A stretch of 64,000 nucleotides of DNA from Eublepharis macularius (Eukaryota; Chordata; Lepidosauria; Squamata; Eublepharidae), in assembly GCF_028583425.1 (NCBI RefSeq), contig NC_072801.1, positions 62,635,766 through 62,699,765 on the forward strand. The letters run 5' to 3'. Shown piece after piece: positions 11,501 to 19,846 of the stretch; position 1 is the first letter of the stretch, and every line of letters starts with the position of its first letter. The notes below the pieces were generated by a model, which was given only the letters and a program-made list of their open reading frames with translations, made no database searches and was not told the origin of the DNA. A program made the position numbers and the translations under genes.

Positions 11501-14095
11501 CTTGTGAACTGACAAACTAAAAGAGGAGCTTGAAAACACACCTGCAAGAAATTCTTGAACCCAGAATAGCTTGAGCCAATTTTTAGTGTTCTGAGTAATT
11601 CTTTGCCCCTTCTGGTGGCAGAATATATGCAAAAATGTGCACGTGCAAACAGACTTATCTGAGATACATTTGTTTGAACATAAGGATTTCTTCCTTGTTG
11701 GTGAAGAATTTTCTTTAAAATGAAAATAGCTTACTCTGTACCTTCCCATCCCTCAGGGATCCAGGAAGTGATGACAACTACGATGGTTCCCCCACAGGAA
11801 TGGAACACAGGTAAGAAGGTGAAAAGGAATCGCTCGTGGTAGTTCTTTTGTCCTTCGAAGAAGGAAAGGGAAGTATTTTACAGGTTTAGGCTTCCCTGTA
11901 ATCTGGCAGCTATTTGACGCCACCAGTACAGTAGACCTGCTTGAACTTTATCGTGGCAACCTAATTAGACTGACAGTTGCACATTGGGGGATGGTTATGT
12001 GGGGTATACCACACTTCTTCCAACCTTCAGTAAATCATTTTACTAGAACACTCCCAACCGTTATCCCTCTCTCTCACTTTGTGGGCCTGGCTCCTCAGTT
12101 TCCTTTGGCAGCCATTTTGAAGTATGTGAGCTCATGACAGGAGATTTGTGAGCTCTCTGGGCCAACAAATATGATTCCTTGCTTCTAATTGCTACCCCCA
12201 AGCCATGGCTTGCTCTCAGCCATGTGTATGCCTGCCATCACATGGACAAATGGAAGTTTAACTTGGCCTGGATATGGATGCAGCCACAGCATGAGTATGA
12301 TAACAGTGGCTAGAAAAAGTGACAGAAATTGTTGTCAGCTGTACAGCCCCATTCCCACAAGTCACAGGCACATGACTAGACACTAATTGCAGGCATTGAC
12401 TCTCCATGAGATCACAGGCAAACATATGGCTAAGAGCAGGCCACAGTTGCTCACACAGCAAGCCAGCAAGGCGGGATGTGTCTCTTATCTACAAGGGAGA
12501 AAATAGTAACCTGTACTGCTGGGAAGTCTCCTCCTGGGAATGATAGCCAGGAAAAGTTAACAGGAAGGATTTTACCATAGCCTAACCCTGTACCTCTGCC
12601 AGGCACTGAATGTCAAGCTCACTGTAAACCACCACGAGGACGTGTCCACATGAACTTGAGGAACTACTGCAAGAAGGATTATGGTAATATGAATCTATGG
12701 TATGGTAATGGTAATATGGACCTATATTGCAAAGATCTCCCTGTACCAAAGGGATGCTAGATAAGGAAGTTGTGTCATACCCCACCCCAAACACTGCTTT
12801 CAACTAGTAAAGGAACTCTCTTATAGTCTTGATAAAGGGAACACTAAAATTTCACCTTTAAGTAGAGTTATCAACTCTGAGTTGGGGAAATTCCTGGAAA
12901 TCTTGGTGCAAAAATAGGAAGGTTCGTAACCTGATGCTTTGCTCTATGATTACACCAAGATTTGGAGAACTTTGAAGAGGAAAAGATTTTATTCCAGGAA
13001 TAAAGAGGTACAGAGTTTCAAGCCAGTAAAAACACTCTGAGCCCACCCTAAAATGGCAGGGAGGATCTTTTATAACCCTTGGTCCATTTTGAGACAAAGC
13101 CCACCTTCTTGCTGAGACAAAAGGCCCATCCTCTTTTCTCAGATGTAAGCGAAAGTTTCCCATTTTATCTAGCTGGTTTCAACCAGTAGTTGTTTACTGC
13201 TTCTGCTCTTGCTGGCCAAGCATTTCTCTGCTGTTACACTCAAGGCCAGGCAAAAGCAGCTTTGTATTTCAAGCTATCAAGAAAAATGGCTGTGCTTTTG
13301 CTCACAATTTGAGGGTGGAACATGGAGAGTAGAGTTCAGGGAGAAGAAGGGAGCTTAGCAGAGATGTGATACCACAGAGGCCACCTTCTGAAGCTCTGTA
13401 GTCTGGAGATCAGTTCTGAGAGAATTCCAGCCTCCACCTGGAATTGGCAACCGTTCCCTTAAGGGGGGGGCGGGGAATGAGATGAGACGTGCATGCAGGC
13501 TTGTTCATTCCAGAAATGATATCATAGTTCCTCAGTATGTACATCGTAACTGGGAACACAACCCTCCTGATTTTGTGAGGGATGTCATCTTAGGAAATGA
13601 CATCATAGTCTTGAAAATGGAACAGGAGGCAGTCCTGTTTCATGGAAAGTAAGGACAAAATAACTGACAAAGGAAGTGATGTCACCCTTCCAGAATGTAT
13701 TATGTGACAATTCAGCTCGTTACAATTATTTCTCTATTTTTCTGTAATTTCCCCATGAAACTGCAGTTCTCCATGCACAGCTGTTGGCCATGGAAAAGTC
13801 AGGCACATGGTGGAAATTTACTGCCACCGTCTTGACCATTTACCGTCAGCGTCACGTACCCATTCGCCGGGGTGAACAGCCATTCTGGGTGCCTGAGCAA
13901 GATCTGGCATGCCGGTGCCTCTATCTCCAAGTCAGCAAATCTTACCTGATTATTGGAAATGATGAAGAATCGCCGGACCCAGCCCGCTTAATTCTTGATA
14001 AAAATACTCTGGCCCTGCCTTGGAGGGATGCCTGGGCATATAAACTGCGCAGTTTCCAGCAGCAAAGCAGAAGAGGAAAATGCCGGGTTGCCTGA
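5551..14095 (+). CDS. NTN5: Netrin-5-type secreted netrin, full length (6 coding exons)
   Basis: Secreted laminin-related guidance-type protein, assembled from coding exons 5595-6528, 7665-7853, 10258-10407, 11757-11810, 12603-12683 and 13767-14095. All junctions are GT/AG and all introns are phase 1, giving 578 aa. Residues 1-20 look like a signal peptide and about 26-254 form a laminin N-terminal domain ([37 protein letters not shown]). Residues 256-425 are three laminin-EGF repeats with netrin cysteine spacing. A short linker leads to a C-terminal NTR/C345C domain (about 445-578) ending in a basic tail. N107-A-T is a likely glycosylation site. The span includes 44 nt of 5'UTR after a good acceptor ending at 5550, implying an upstream non-coding exon. 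I chose ATG 5595 because a hydrophobic signal follows at once. It resembles netrin-1 throughout. I call it NTN5 because CA11 and SULT2 genes are neighbours; NTN3 or a lineage-specific netrin is the alternative. Confidence 0.88.
5595..6528 (+). CDS. NTN5: NTN5 coding exon 1: signal peptide, LN domain, most of LE1
   Basis: This exon encodes residues 1-311 and the first base of codon 312. It carries the whole laminin N-terminal domain and the first laminin-EGF repeat up to HECV. The donor is G|GTGAGAC. It includes the netrin landmark [16 protein letters not shown] and the LE1 core [20 protein letters not shown]. The continuous frame runs past the donor but stops within 20 nt. Confidence 0.92.
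6896..7341 (+). repeat. MITE family A copy interrupted by a second family A copy
   Basis: A family A element in NTN5 intron 1 runs from 'tgacctgggaaattcctgga' (6902) to 'aagttgtaat' (7060-7069). It resumes at 7290 with 'gttgtaattctagagtgctc' and ends 'cacctggaggttggc'. Bases 7070-7289 are another family A copy, and the repeated gttgtaat (7062-7069 and 7290-7297) is its 8-bp target duplication. Confidence 0.75.
7070..7289 (+). mobile_element. MITE family A (hAT-like), nested, with 8-bp TSD
   Basis: Complete copy of about 220 bp, from tagggttaccagctctggg to ggctggcaactctata, flanked by direct repeats gttgtaat. TIR type and TSD length are typical of the hAT superfamily. It has no coding capacity. 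Confidence 0.8.
7379..7583 (+). repeat. MITE family A copy
   Basis: Third family A copy in NTN5 intron 1, same orientation, beginning 'ttgccaactctgggttgga' and ending 'cacctggaggctagcaa'. It lies 82 bp upstream of coding exon 2. Confidence 0.7.
7665..7853 (+). CDS. NTN5: NTN5 coding exon 2: second laminin-EGF repeat
   Basis: The acceptor is a pyrimidine tract ending TTCAG and the donor is G|GTAAGTT. The 189-nt exon encodes a repeat beginning [17 protein letters not shown] and containing [16 protein letters not shown], nearly the netrin-1 LE2 consensus. Phase 1 on both sides. Confidence 0.93.
8305..8782 (-). repeat. tRNA-derived SINE split by a palindromic element
   Basis: A reverse-oriented SINE has its tail at 8305-8446 (acaacaaccctgtgaagtag, gtcaggctgagagagt). 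Its head resumes at 8681 (gttgaacctgggtctcccag, atcctagacttacacta). The palindrome at 8447-8680 separates the two halves, so the SINE is the older insertion. Confidence 0.7.
8447..8680. mobile_element. Fold-back element family FB1, 234 bp
   Basis: Almost the whole element is an inverted repeat: ggccatttccacacgtctta at one end is mirrored by 'taagacgtgtggaaatggcc' at the other. A short loop sits around 8555-8570, between two halves that each read ctgttatctgggagttt or its complement. There is no open frame. The transposase family is unknown. Relatives lie at 41.5 and 49.1 kb. Confidence 0.75.
8779..9010. mobile_element. TIR element family B, about 230 bp
   Basis: Arms of about 73 bp are inverted: 'ctacaagtgacgaatgacac' at 8785-8804 is mirrored near the right end before tagcttggccc. 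The centre is unique sequence. It is non-coding. A shorter relative lies at 9764-9895. Confidence 0.7.
9365..9665 (-). repeat. Probable LINE 3' remnant
   Basis: The 'ctcctcagggagccagttcc' block with surrounding A/T-rich tail resembles a reptilian LINE 3' untranslated remnant. I assign this by general resemblance only. Confidence 0.3.
9764..9895. mobile_element. TIR element family B, short copy
   Basis: The 132-bp element starts gggccaagctacaagtgagg and ends in the mirror of that sequence (cacttgtagcttggctc). It lies 0.75 kb from the longer copy. Confidence 0.65.
10258..10407 (+). CDS. NTN5: NTN5 coding exon 3: third laminin-EGF repeat
   Basis: The acceptor is CTTCCTCCCCAG and the donor is C|GTAAGCTT. 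The 150-nt exon encodes [20 protein letters not shown] and then [13 protein letters not shown], which matches netrin LE3. An N-x-T glycosylation sequon (NQT) is present. Confidence 0.93.
11757..11810 (+). CDS. NTN5: NTN5 coding exon 4: linker between LE3 and NTR
   Basis: A 54-nt exon (acceptor CCCTCAG, donor CAG|GTAAGA) encodes a Thr/Pro-containing linker ([18 protein letters not shown]). It keeps phase 1 and fills the position of the variable hinge in other netrins. The small size makes it the least certain exon, but both splice sites are good. Confidence 0.75.
12603..12683 (+). CDS. NTN5: NTN5 coding exon 5: start of NTR domain
   Basis: An 81-nt exon (acceptor CTCTGCCAG, donor ATG|GTAATA) encodes [20 protein letters not shown] followed by YCKKDY, which matches the beginning of the netrin C345C/NTR module (YCKKDYAV in netrin-1). 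Confidence 0.88.
12864..13452 (+). repeat. MITE family A copy split by a solo-LTR-like insertion
   Basis: The left part (12864-12906) reads 'agagttatcaactctgag' then 'ggaaattcctggaaatct'. The right part (13305-13452) resumes with 'tttgagggtggaac' and ends 'cctccacctggaattggcaa'. The interruption is listed separately. The element lies in NTN5 intron 5. Confidence 0.65.
12907..13304 (-). mobile_element. Candidate solo LTR (old retrovirus-like fossil)
   Basis: About 398 bp inserted into a family A MITE. On the - strand it begins TG and ends CA. It carries a TATAAAAG box (near 13073) and an AATAAA signal about 85 bp downstream, the order expected of a long terminal repeat. No internal retroviral region or partner LTR is nearby and no clear target duplication remains, so it looks old and incomplete as an element. 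The family is not determined. Confidence 0.4.
13767..14095 (+). CDS. NTN5: NTN5 coding exon 6: NTR/C345C domain and stop
   Basis: The terminal coding exon opens after CTGCAG and ends with TGA at 14093-14095. It encodes the rest of the NTR domain, including [15 protein letters not shown], the [16 protein letters not shown] helix and the basic end RRGKCRVA that is typical of netrins. The 3'UTR has no obvious nearby AATAAA. Confidence 0.93.
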
Positions 14096-15062
14096 ACTAC
14101 CATGGCGGGAATGAGAGTGGCAAGAAAATCAAGCTGAAAAAACAATCGGGCAGTAGCCACATAGGTTCGAGCTTTGAGATATACTCTAGTTCTAAAAGCC
14201 AGAGTTACTGTTGCAAGAAAATTGCAGAAAAACACAGATCCCCAAAAGGAATTTATGGCAATCTGGATTTTGCTTTTATTAGATATACACAAGGCCTTTC
14301 AGCCAGCCTCTAAAAGGGGCCATGTGGTGAGATTACAATTATTTCCTTTTCCAGGAGCTCAGGCTGAAAGATAGGAACTTGCCTTAGACTATGTCCAGGG
14401 CAGGGTGGGGGCGCTATTTGCATACAAGATGGTGGCCAAATCTGGCAGAAGAAAGTAGAACAAGGAATGAGTTAAACAGACTGTGAAATCTGAGGCAATA
14501 ATGGAAGCAGTGGGGCTGATGACATAATGGATCCAATTTGCCAGTGAGAATTGTGAGAATCCCTCAGGAATTTCCTCATCATCACAAGAGATGGGGAGAA
14601 AAATAGGCTTTTTTCAGACTCCCCCCTCCCCCGCCCAATCAGGCAAGAACGCAGGTGACCCATGACCTCTAATTCCAGACCACTTGTTGGAGTGACATGA
14701 AATATATTTTCAAAACCACTGCCTTGCTCTTGATAAGGAGGGGATGGGTGAGGGAGGAAAGATGAAAGAAAAGTGTGTGGTTAAGCTCCAAACTGTGAGT
14801 TCATGCCTGGCCTGGGCTGGCATGAGGAAAGGGAATCAAGGCATGGGGAGGGCTTTTTGCTTGGAATTATTCCTGTATTGGGTGACGGAGGGGAGTATAA
14901 GTCTTACTTTTAAAGGTTTTTTAAGCAAGCATAGTTATATAAATGGTCTCTTGTGAGATGCCATTTTTGGTTAGTTTGGGGGTTGGCCAGACTTTCAGGC
15001 TTCAGAGTATGGCAGATGGTTTAAGATTATGTTAAAAGTAAAGCTTTATGAGAAATTTAGAG

Positions 15063-15207
15063 TACATATACACTGGAAGACCTAAACTGGTTTATCTGTC
15101 ACACCTTTCCTTCACACAAGAAAGGTCTTAAGGGGTGGGGGAGATACAGCTGCCAGAATTCCTCAGAGAAAGCCATGAGAATTAAACCAGTTTAAAACCA
15201 CTTTCCA
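15063..15207. repeat. Short TIR-like repeat
   Basis: Ends are inverted around ctaaactggttta (left) and aattaaaccagtttaaaa (right), enclosing about 100 bp of non-coding sequence. Family not recognised. Confidence 0.35.
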
Positions 15208-15309
15208 TTCACGTAGTAGACCCACTCTCTCTCACAGTTGCCATTCTTGAATGATGTTTAAAGCTATGGCTCCATCTAGTGTACGGTCAGGATAGTTGTT
15301 AATATTATT

Positions 15310-15315
15310 TTTATT
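15310..15315 (-). terminator. Candidate polyadenylation signal for SULT2 copy 1
   Basis: AATAAA on the - strand, about 560 nt downstream of the stop codon at 15875. It is the nearest canonical signal I found in the expected direction. Confidence 0.4.
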
Positions 15316-15874
15316 CATTTGGGGAGGCAAAATTCTGCACCTATTGACAGCAGTTGGGGAAAAAAATTCCACTTTATATTCATGACAAACAAAAGGCAGG
15401 CCAGTCAGTAAACAGAAGTAAAAAATGATTAAAAGAAGCACAGAATATATAAGACAATGATAGGAGATAAGTAAGCACCCAGGATTCCATTTACCCTCAT
15501 GGGAATGTTCTCTTATGAAAGTTCTCTGCAAGCAGAAAACTAGAACATCAAGGTGAAACCAAGCATTTCTTCCTGACAAAAACACACAACCCTACCCACT
15601 ACTGCAGCTTATGTCTAGAGAAAGTGTTAACCTTCTGTACTCTGACCCTATTAACCAGACCTCAGGTTTGTTTCACTGGCAGCTCCCTACTGCTCATAGC
15701 TTAGAGCACAAACTTGCCCTGGAATCTGAAACAGCACCTATGGTTGGGATTCCTGTGTTTTCATTAGAAAGAGTGGCCACTATCAAGTTGAAGAAAGGAT
15801 ACTAGTTCTCAGTGAAAAAAATGGTGTATTAGTGGGTAGAATAAAACAGCCCTAATGTTCCCCTTCTCCAAAAC

Positions 15875-16014
15875 TCAAGGTTCCTGATGGATTTTGCTTT
15901 GGAGTTCATCCCAGGGAAAGCTGATGTCCACCTCTTTCATTTTTTCCTGGTAAAGATGATGAAATGCAGCACTCTGTTCTGGGGTGAAGTGATTTTTCCA
16001 ATCCCCAGAGATGC
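15875..16014 (-). CDS. SULT2 copy 1 coding exon 6
   Basis: The acceptor is CTGCTTTAG on the - strand. It encodes [18 protein letters not shown] through the stop TGA at 15877-15875. This is the PAPS-binding GDWK segment, the dimer-interface region and the C-terminus [14 protein letters not shown]. Confidence 0.9.
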
Positions 16015-19000
16015 CTAAAGCAGGGGAGAGAAGAGTCGTTACCCTATAACATTCCCTGTTAGCAGAACTTTGAACTGCAGACAGTCCCATAAAGTGATTA
16101 TAATAATAACATTCGATTTATATACCGCCTTTCAGGATGACTTAACACCCCCTCAGAGCGATTTACAAAGTATGCCAATATTATCCCCACAACAAAACAC
16201 CCTGTGAGGTGGGTGGGGCTGAGAGAGCTCCAGAGAGCCGTGATCAGCCCAAGGTCACCCAGCAGGCTTCAAGTGGAGGAGTGAGGAATCAAACCCGGTT
16301 CTCCAGATTAGAGTCCTGCACTCTTAACCACTACAACAAACTAGCTCCCTGTCAACTTCAGTTTTACCTTTTCTGAAGAAAGGGCTGACTTTTTGGTCCA
16401 TAACATCATCCGGAATGAGGCTGTAATTCACCATCTTGTTGCTCTTCATTGTCTCGAAGGAGGCATTCGCCACAACGGAGTCCACAGCAGAGGCATCTAA
16501 GTCCTTGCCAAGGAATTGGCAGATGCGGAGGACACTGCCTTGAAGATTCTGGGAAAATGGAGAACCGCAAGTTAGGCTAGAGGGCCAGAGACCAGGCTAG
16601 GCTGGCCAGTGGATCTCACCCATGGCAGCAGGTAATGAGGACCAAAGATTTTTTTTTTAAAGTCATTCACCTGCAGCAATTCATCATAGGTTAGAAGCAG
16701 AAAATTTATCTGGTTCCTGTAAACCAACCAGCCCTTGACATGATCAAACCAGGAGCCAAAGAGAACTGGGGAGCAGATATAAAAGAAGAGATGTTTTATT
16801 TTCATCCATTAAAAAAAGCAGTATGGAAAATTTAAGACAAAATCAATTAACTGCCTAAAGTCTTGCACACCAGGAACCTTAGGGTTGAATCTAGTTTAAT
16901 ATTTCCATGAGCACAAGAGAAACATTGTTCTGGATCCAACCCATAATTTCAGCCATGACTGATTAATGTACACATGCAAGGAACTAACAGCCCAAGGACA
17001 GAGTGAGAGCAGATTTGCAGAGTACCAATAAAAAATGTAATAAATCTGAATTGTAAGATGCTTTGAGTACCAATTTAACTGAGACAGCAGGATATAAGTA
17101 CAACTGAAAAATACTCAGTACATAACAGAACCATTCTTGTTGGTAAAATGTGGTTTGGATCCTACTACTGTTAGGTTTATTTGTAAGCAGTTGACAGATC
17201 GCACCCAAAGAATGCTTGTAAATGGTTTTTCATCCTTTTGAAGAGGAGTGGCAAGTGGAGTGCCTCGGGGATCTGTCCTTGGCCTTGTGTCATTCAACGT
17301 CTTTATAAATTATTTGGATGAAGGAATAAAGGGTGTGTTTGTTAAATTTTTAGATGATACTAAATTGGGAGGGGTAGCAAATACAGTAAAAGACAAAAAT
17401 CAATATTCAGGATGATCTTGGTAGGCTGGAAAACTTGGCTAAAACTAAGAAAATGAATTTCAACAGAGATAAATGTAAAATTCTGCATTTAGGTGGAAAA
17501 CTCATATGCATAATTATAGGATAGGAGAGACTTTTCTTTGCAGTAGTACATGTGAAAAAGATCTAGGGGTCTGAGTAGACCACACACTGAGCATGATCCA
17601 GCAGTGTGATGCGATTGCTAAAAGGTCAAATACAATTTTAGGCCGTATCAACAGAAGTGTTTCTGTCACTTTACTGTGCTCCGGTTAGACCACACTTGGA
17701 GTACTGTGTTCAGTTTTGGGCACCGCAGTTTAAGAAGGATAATGAGAAGCTGGAACGTGTCCAAAGAAGGGCAACAAAGATGGTGAGAGTCTGGAGACCT
17801 AGTCCTATGAGGAAAGGGTGAAGGAGCTTGGAATGTTTAGCCTGGAGAGGAGGCGACTGAGAGGTGATAGGACAACCATCAAGTACTTGAAGGGCTGCCA
17901 TATAGAGGATGGTGCGTTGTTTTCCGCCACTCCAGAAGGTCAGACCAGAACCAATCGGTTGAAATTAAGTCAAAAGAGTTTTCGGCTAAATGTTAGGAAG
18001 GACTTCCTAACATGAAGAGCGGTTCCTCAATGGAATAGGCTTCCTAAGGAGGTGGTGGGCTCTCCTTCAGAAGTTTTTAAGGAGACCCTAGATGGCCACC
18101 TGACAGCAATGATGATTCTATTACTCAATATGAATGCAGGCAGAGAGGGAGAGGGAGGGCATGAAGAGATGAGCTGGTGCTAGGCTCTCATGGTCTTTTC
18201 TTACATGTCCAAGGTAATGCTCATTGCCACTTTGAGGTCAGGAAGGAATTTCCGGGCCATATTGGCCAGGGATCTTGGAGGTTTTTTCCCTTCCTCTGTG
18301 CATAGAGCAAGGGTCACTGGGGGTGGGGGGAGTGAGGGAAGGGGGTAGCTGTTAATTTCCAGTTTTTGCAAGGGGTTGGACTTGATGACCCTTTGTGTCC
18401 CTTTCAGCTCTATGTTTCTAACTGACACTGGTCTGTATGTTAAACCGTAACATGGTTGCTTCAAGAATGATGCAAAACGGTGAATAGGAATCAAGATCAA
18501 ACCAGTCAGACTTGCTGATAGTATCACGCCCTTCTTGTATGTAGACCACCCTACATGACTTATTAAGAAATCATTGGCATGTTTCTTCTGAAATAGTATA
18601 AAATCGTCAAGCACTCCAGAACACATTGTTCCACAAGAGAGAAAAGGAAGGATGTACGGAGAAGGCAATGTGGCTAAGGGAGTCACTATTGGAGCACAGT
18701 GGAAAGGGGAGGGGAATGTTACAACTTGTGATCCTCAACTGTCCGTTCTCCTAAATACTCTGTCCCTGCTACCTCACCAAAGAACTCAAGACTCCCGGCT
18801 GCCACTTCTGCCAGCATACTTTTTCCTGCAGAAAACATCTCGATGAATTCGCCAAAATCTTCCTTGTACTCCAGAAATGAGGACATCTTGGCATAATAAT
18901 AGAGTGACACGCAGACATCTCTCGGGTCCCGGACTGTGTAAATGGCCTGGAAAAGAGGGTTGTTGGGGCTTGAACCAATTCCATGCCAGTGGTGCTCAAC

Positions 19001-19846
19001 CTATCTTAAGGAGGCACAGACAGTCGCTAGGGACATGATGCCCCTAAACAATGTCAGGAGAAGGTACCAGTCCTCACTGCCTCCTCCTCCCGATCCATGT
19101 AATCCAACGGCTCTGTGCCCCCATCCCAGCATGTTAATTGTGATCACCCATAGAGTCACCTTGGCCTGGGAAGCAAAAAAAGATTCTGGAAAGAGAGTGG
19201 AGGGCAAGTGAGAGGTGATGAGACGGGGCCCGGGCCGGTTTTCCAAGTATTCAACTGCCGTCTTCTGTTCGATCCAGGGCACCCTTTCCCAGGAGGGAAC
19301 TGACTGTGACAGTGTGGGATCCCCATTGCTGTGAATCAGGGAGAGGATTTCTTGCATCCATGTTGTCCCTAGGGGAAAGATAAGAAAAACATTTTCCACT
19401 GATTCCCTGAAACTGCCGGGACTCGGAACATATACACTCAACTTTTTGAAAAAGACACGTACCCAATATTATGGTTGCGTCCCATTTCCTGGCTGGCAGG
19501 ATTCCTCTGCCTTTTGATAGCAGCTCGACATGCAGCAGTTCAACAGGTGCTGCTTTCCACCGCACATGAAAAGTTGCACCTGTTGAAATTCTTGCCTGCC
19601 AGACAACTGTTTAAAGCAAAGGAGCCTTACCATGCATTATGCCAAGAAGTACTTCCCTTTTTCGGGCCTGAAAATCCAGGGTGTGTTTGCAGGTGTCTCA
19701 CCAGATTTGGGGTATGTGATGCTGAAGACATCGCTGTCACGCACCTGGAAGCTCTGATGGGCGTATCGGACACTTGCCTCGGTATGGACGAGACTTGGAA
19801 AAGTTATTCCACCATACTCTATGGAGCGTGGTACTTGTCTGGCCAT
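15875..19846 (-). CDS. SULT2-family cytosolic sulfotransferase, copy 1 (6 coding exons)
   Basis: Predicted soluble enzyme that transfers a sulfonate group from PAPS to a hydroxyl of a sterol-like or other acceptor. The exons are 19846-19702, 19368-19160, 18946-18820, 16765-16671, 16548-16368 and 16014-15875, giving 298 aa. Internal exon lengths 209, 127, 95 and 181 nt are the standard SULT pattern. The PAPS 5'-phosphosulfate loop is TYPKSGTTW (residues 44-52), the catalytic His is H102 in TSHLP, and the 3'-phosphate site includes R124 and S132. The C-terminal [13 protein letters not shown] motif begins at R251. I start at MARQ: the upstream in-frame Met lies in front of a pyrimidine tract ending CTACAAAAG that looks like a 5'UTR splice acceptor. 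It is closest to SULT2B1/SULT2A by eye. It lies tail to tail with NTN5. The acceptor substrate cannot be read from sequence. Confidence 0.87.
16104..16352 (-). repeat. tRNA-derived SINE in SULT2 copy 1 intron 5
   Basis: Reverse SINE with the blocks 'tatataccgcctttcaggat', 'caaggtcacccagcaggctt' and 'gaatcaaacccggttctcc', and a tRNA-like head at 'cttaaccactacaac'. It is close to full length. Confidence 0.75.
16368..16548 (-). CDS. SULT2 copy 1 coding exon 5
   Basis: 181 nt, donor AAAG|GTAAAAC. It encodes [19 protein letters not shown] through FFRKG, including the [14 protein letters not shown] segment typical of SULT2 enzymes. Confidence 0.9.
16671..16765 (-). CDS. SULT2 copy 1 coding exon 4
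   Basis: 95 nt, acceptor CTCCCCAG, donor CTGCAG|GTGAAT. It encodes [18 protein letters not shown] through [10 protein letters not shown], the FGSWFDHxxGW hallmark of SULTs. Confidence 0.9.
17185..18422 (+). mobile_element. CR1 LINE, 5'-truncated 3' end
   Basis: The 5' end encodes a recognisable reverse-transcriptase C-terminal part (GVPRGSVLG, then [12 protein letters not shown]). It is followed by the CR1 tail with 'tggagtactgtgttcagttt' and 'tggaacgtgtccaaagaagg', and ends at 'ttggacttgatgaccctttg' and a ctatgtttct terminus. It lies in the + orientation inside intron 4 of the - strand SULT2 gene. Several stops and frameshifts break the reading frame, so it is inactive. Confidence 0.85.
18820..18946 (-). 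CDS. SULT2 copy 1 coding exon 3
   Basis: 127 nt, acceptor TTTTCCAG, donor AAAA|GTATGC. It encodes [20 protein letters not shown], which carries the 3'-phosphate-binding Arg and Ser of the PAPS site. Confidence 0.9.
19160..19368 (-). CDS. SULT2 copy 1 coding exon 2
   Basis: 209 nt, acceptor TTTCCCCTAG, donor AAG|GTGACT. It encodes [17 protein letters not shown] and, near the end, PRLITSHLP with the catalytic His. Confidence 0.9.
19702..19846 (-). CDS. SULT2 copy 1 coding exon 1
   Basis: Encodes [17 protein letters not shown] through ITYPKS with donor CTG|GTGAGAC. The start context is ACCCATGG. An in-frame ATG at 19909 would add 21 residues, but these would be read from what looks like an intron pyrimidine tract. 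Confidence 0.8.

Larger units (their letters stand above)
14096..15874. other. Convergent intergenic interval between NTN5 and SULT2 copy 1
   Basis: The interval holds the 3' ends of two genes reading toward each other. I see one weak TIR-bearing repeat (15063-15207) and no other gene. Open frames here are short and unremarkable. Confidence 0.6.

Noticed and set aside
17115-17901. Reverse-transcriptase-like frames in SULT2 copy 1 intron 4
   Set aside because: They belong to a truncated, broken CR1 LINE and not to a host gene.
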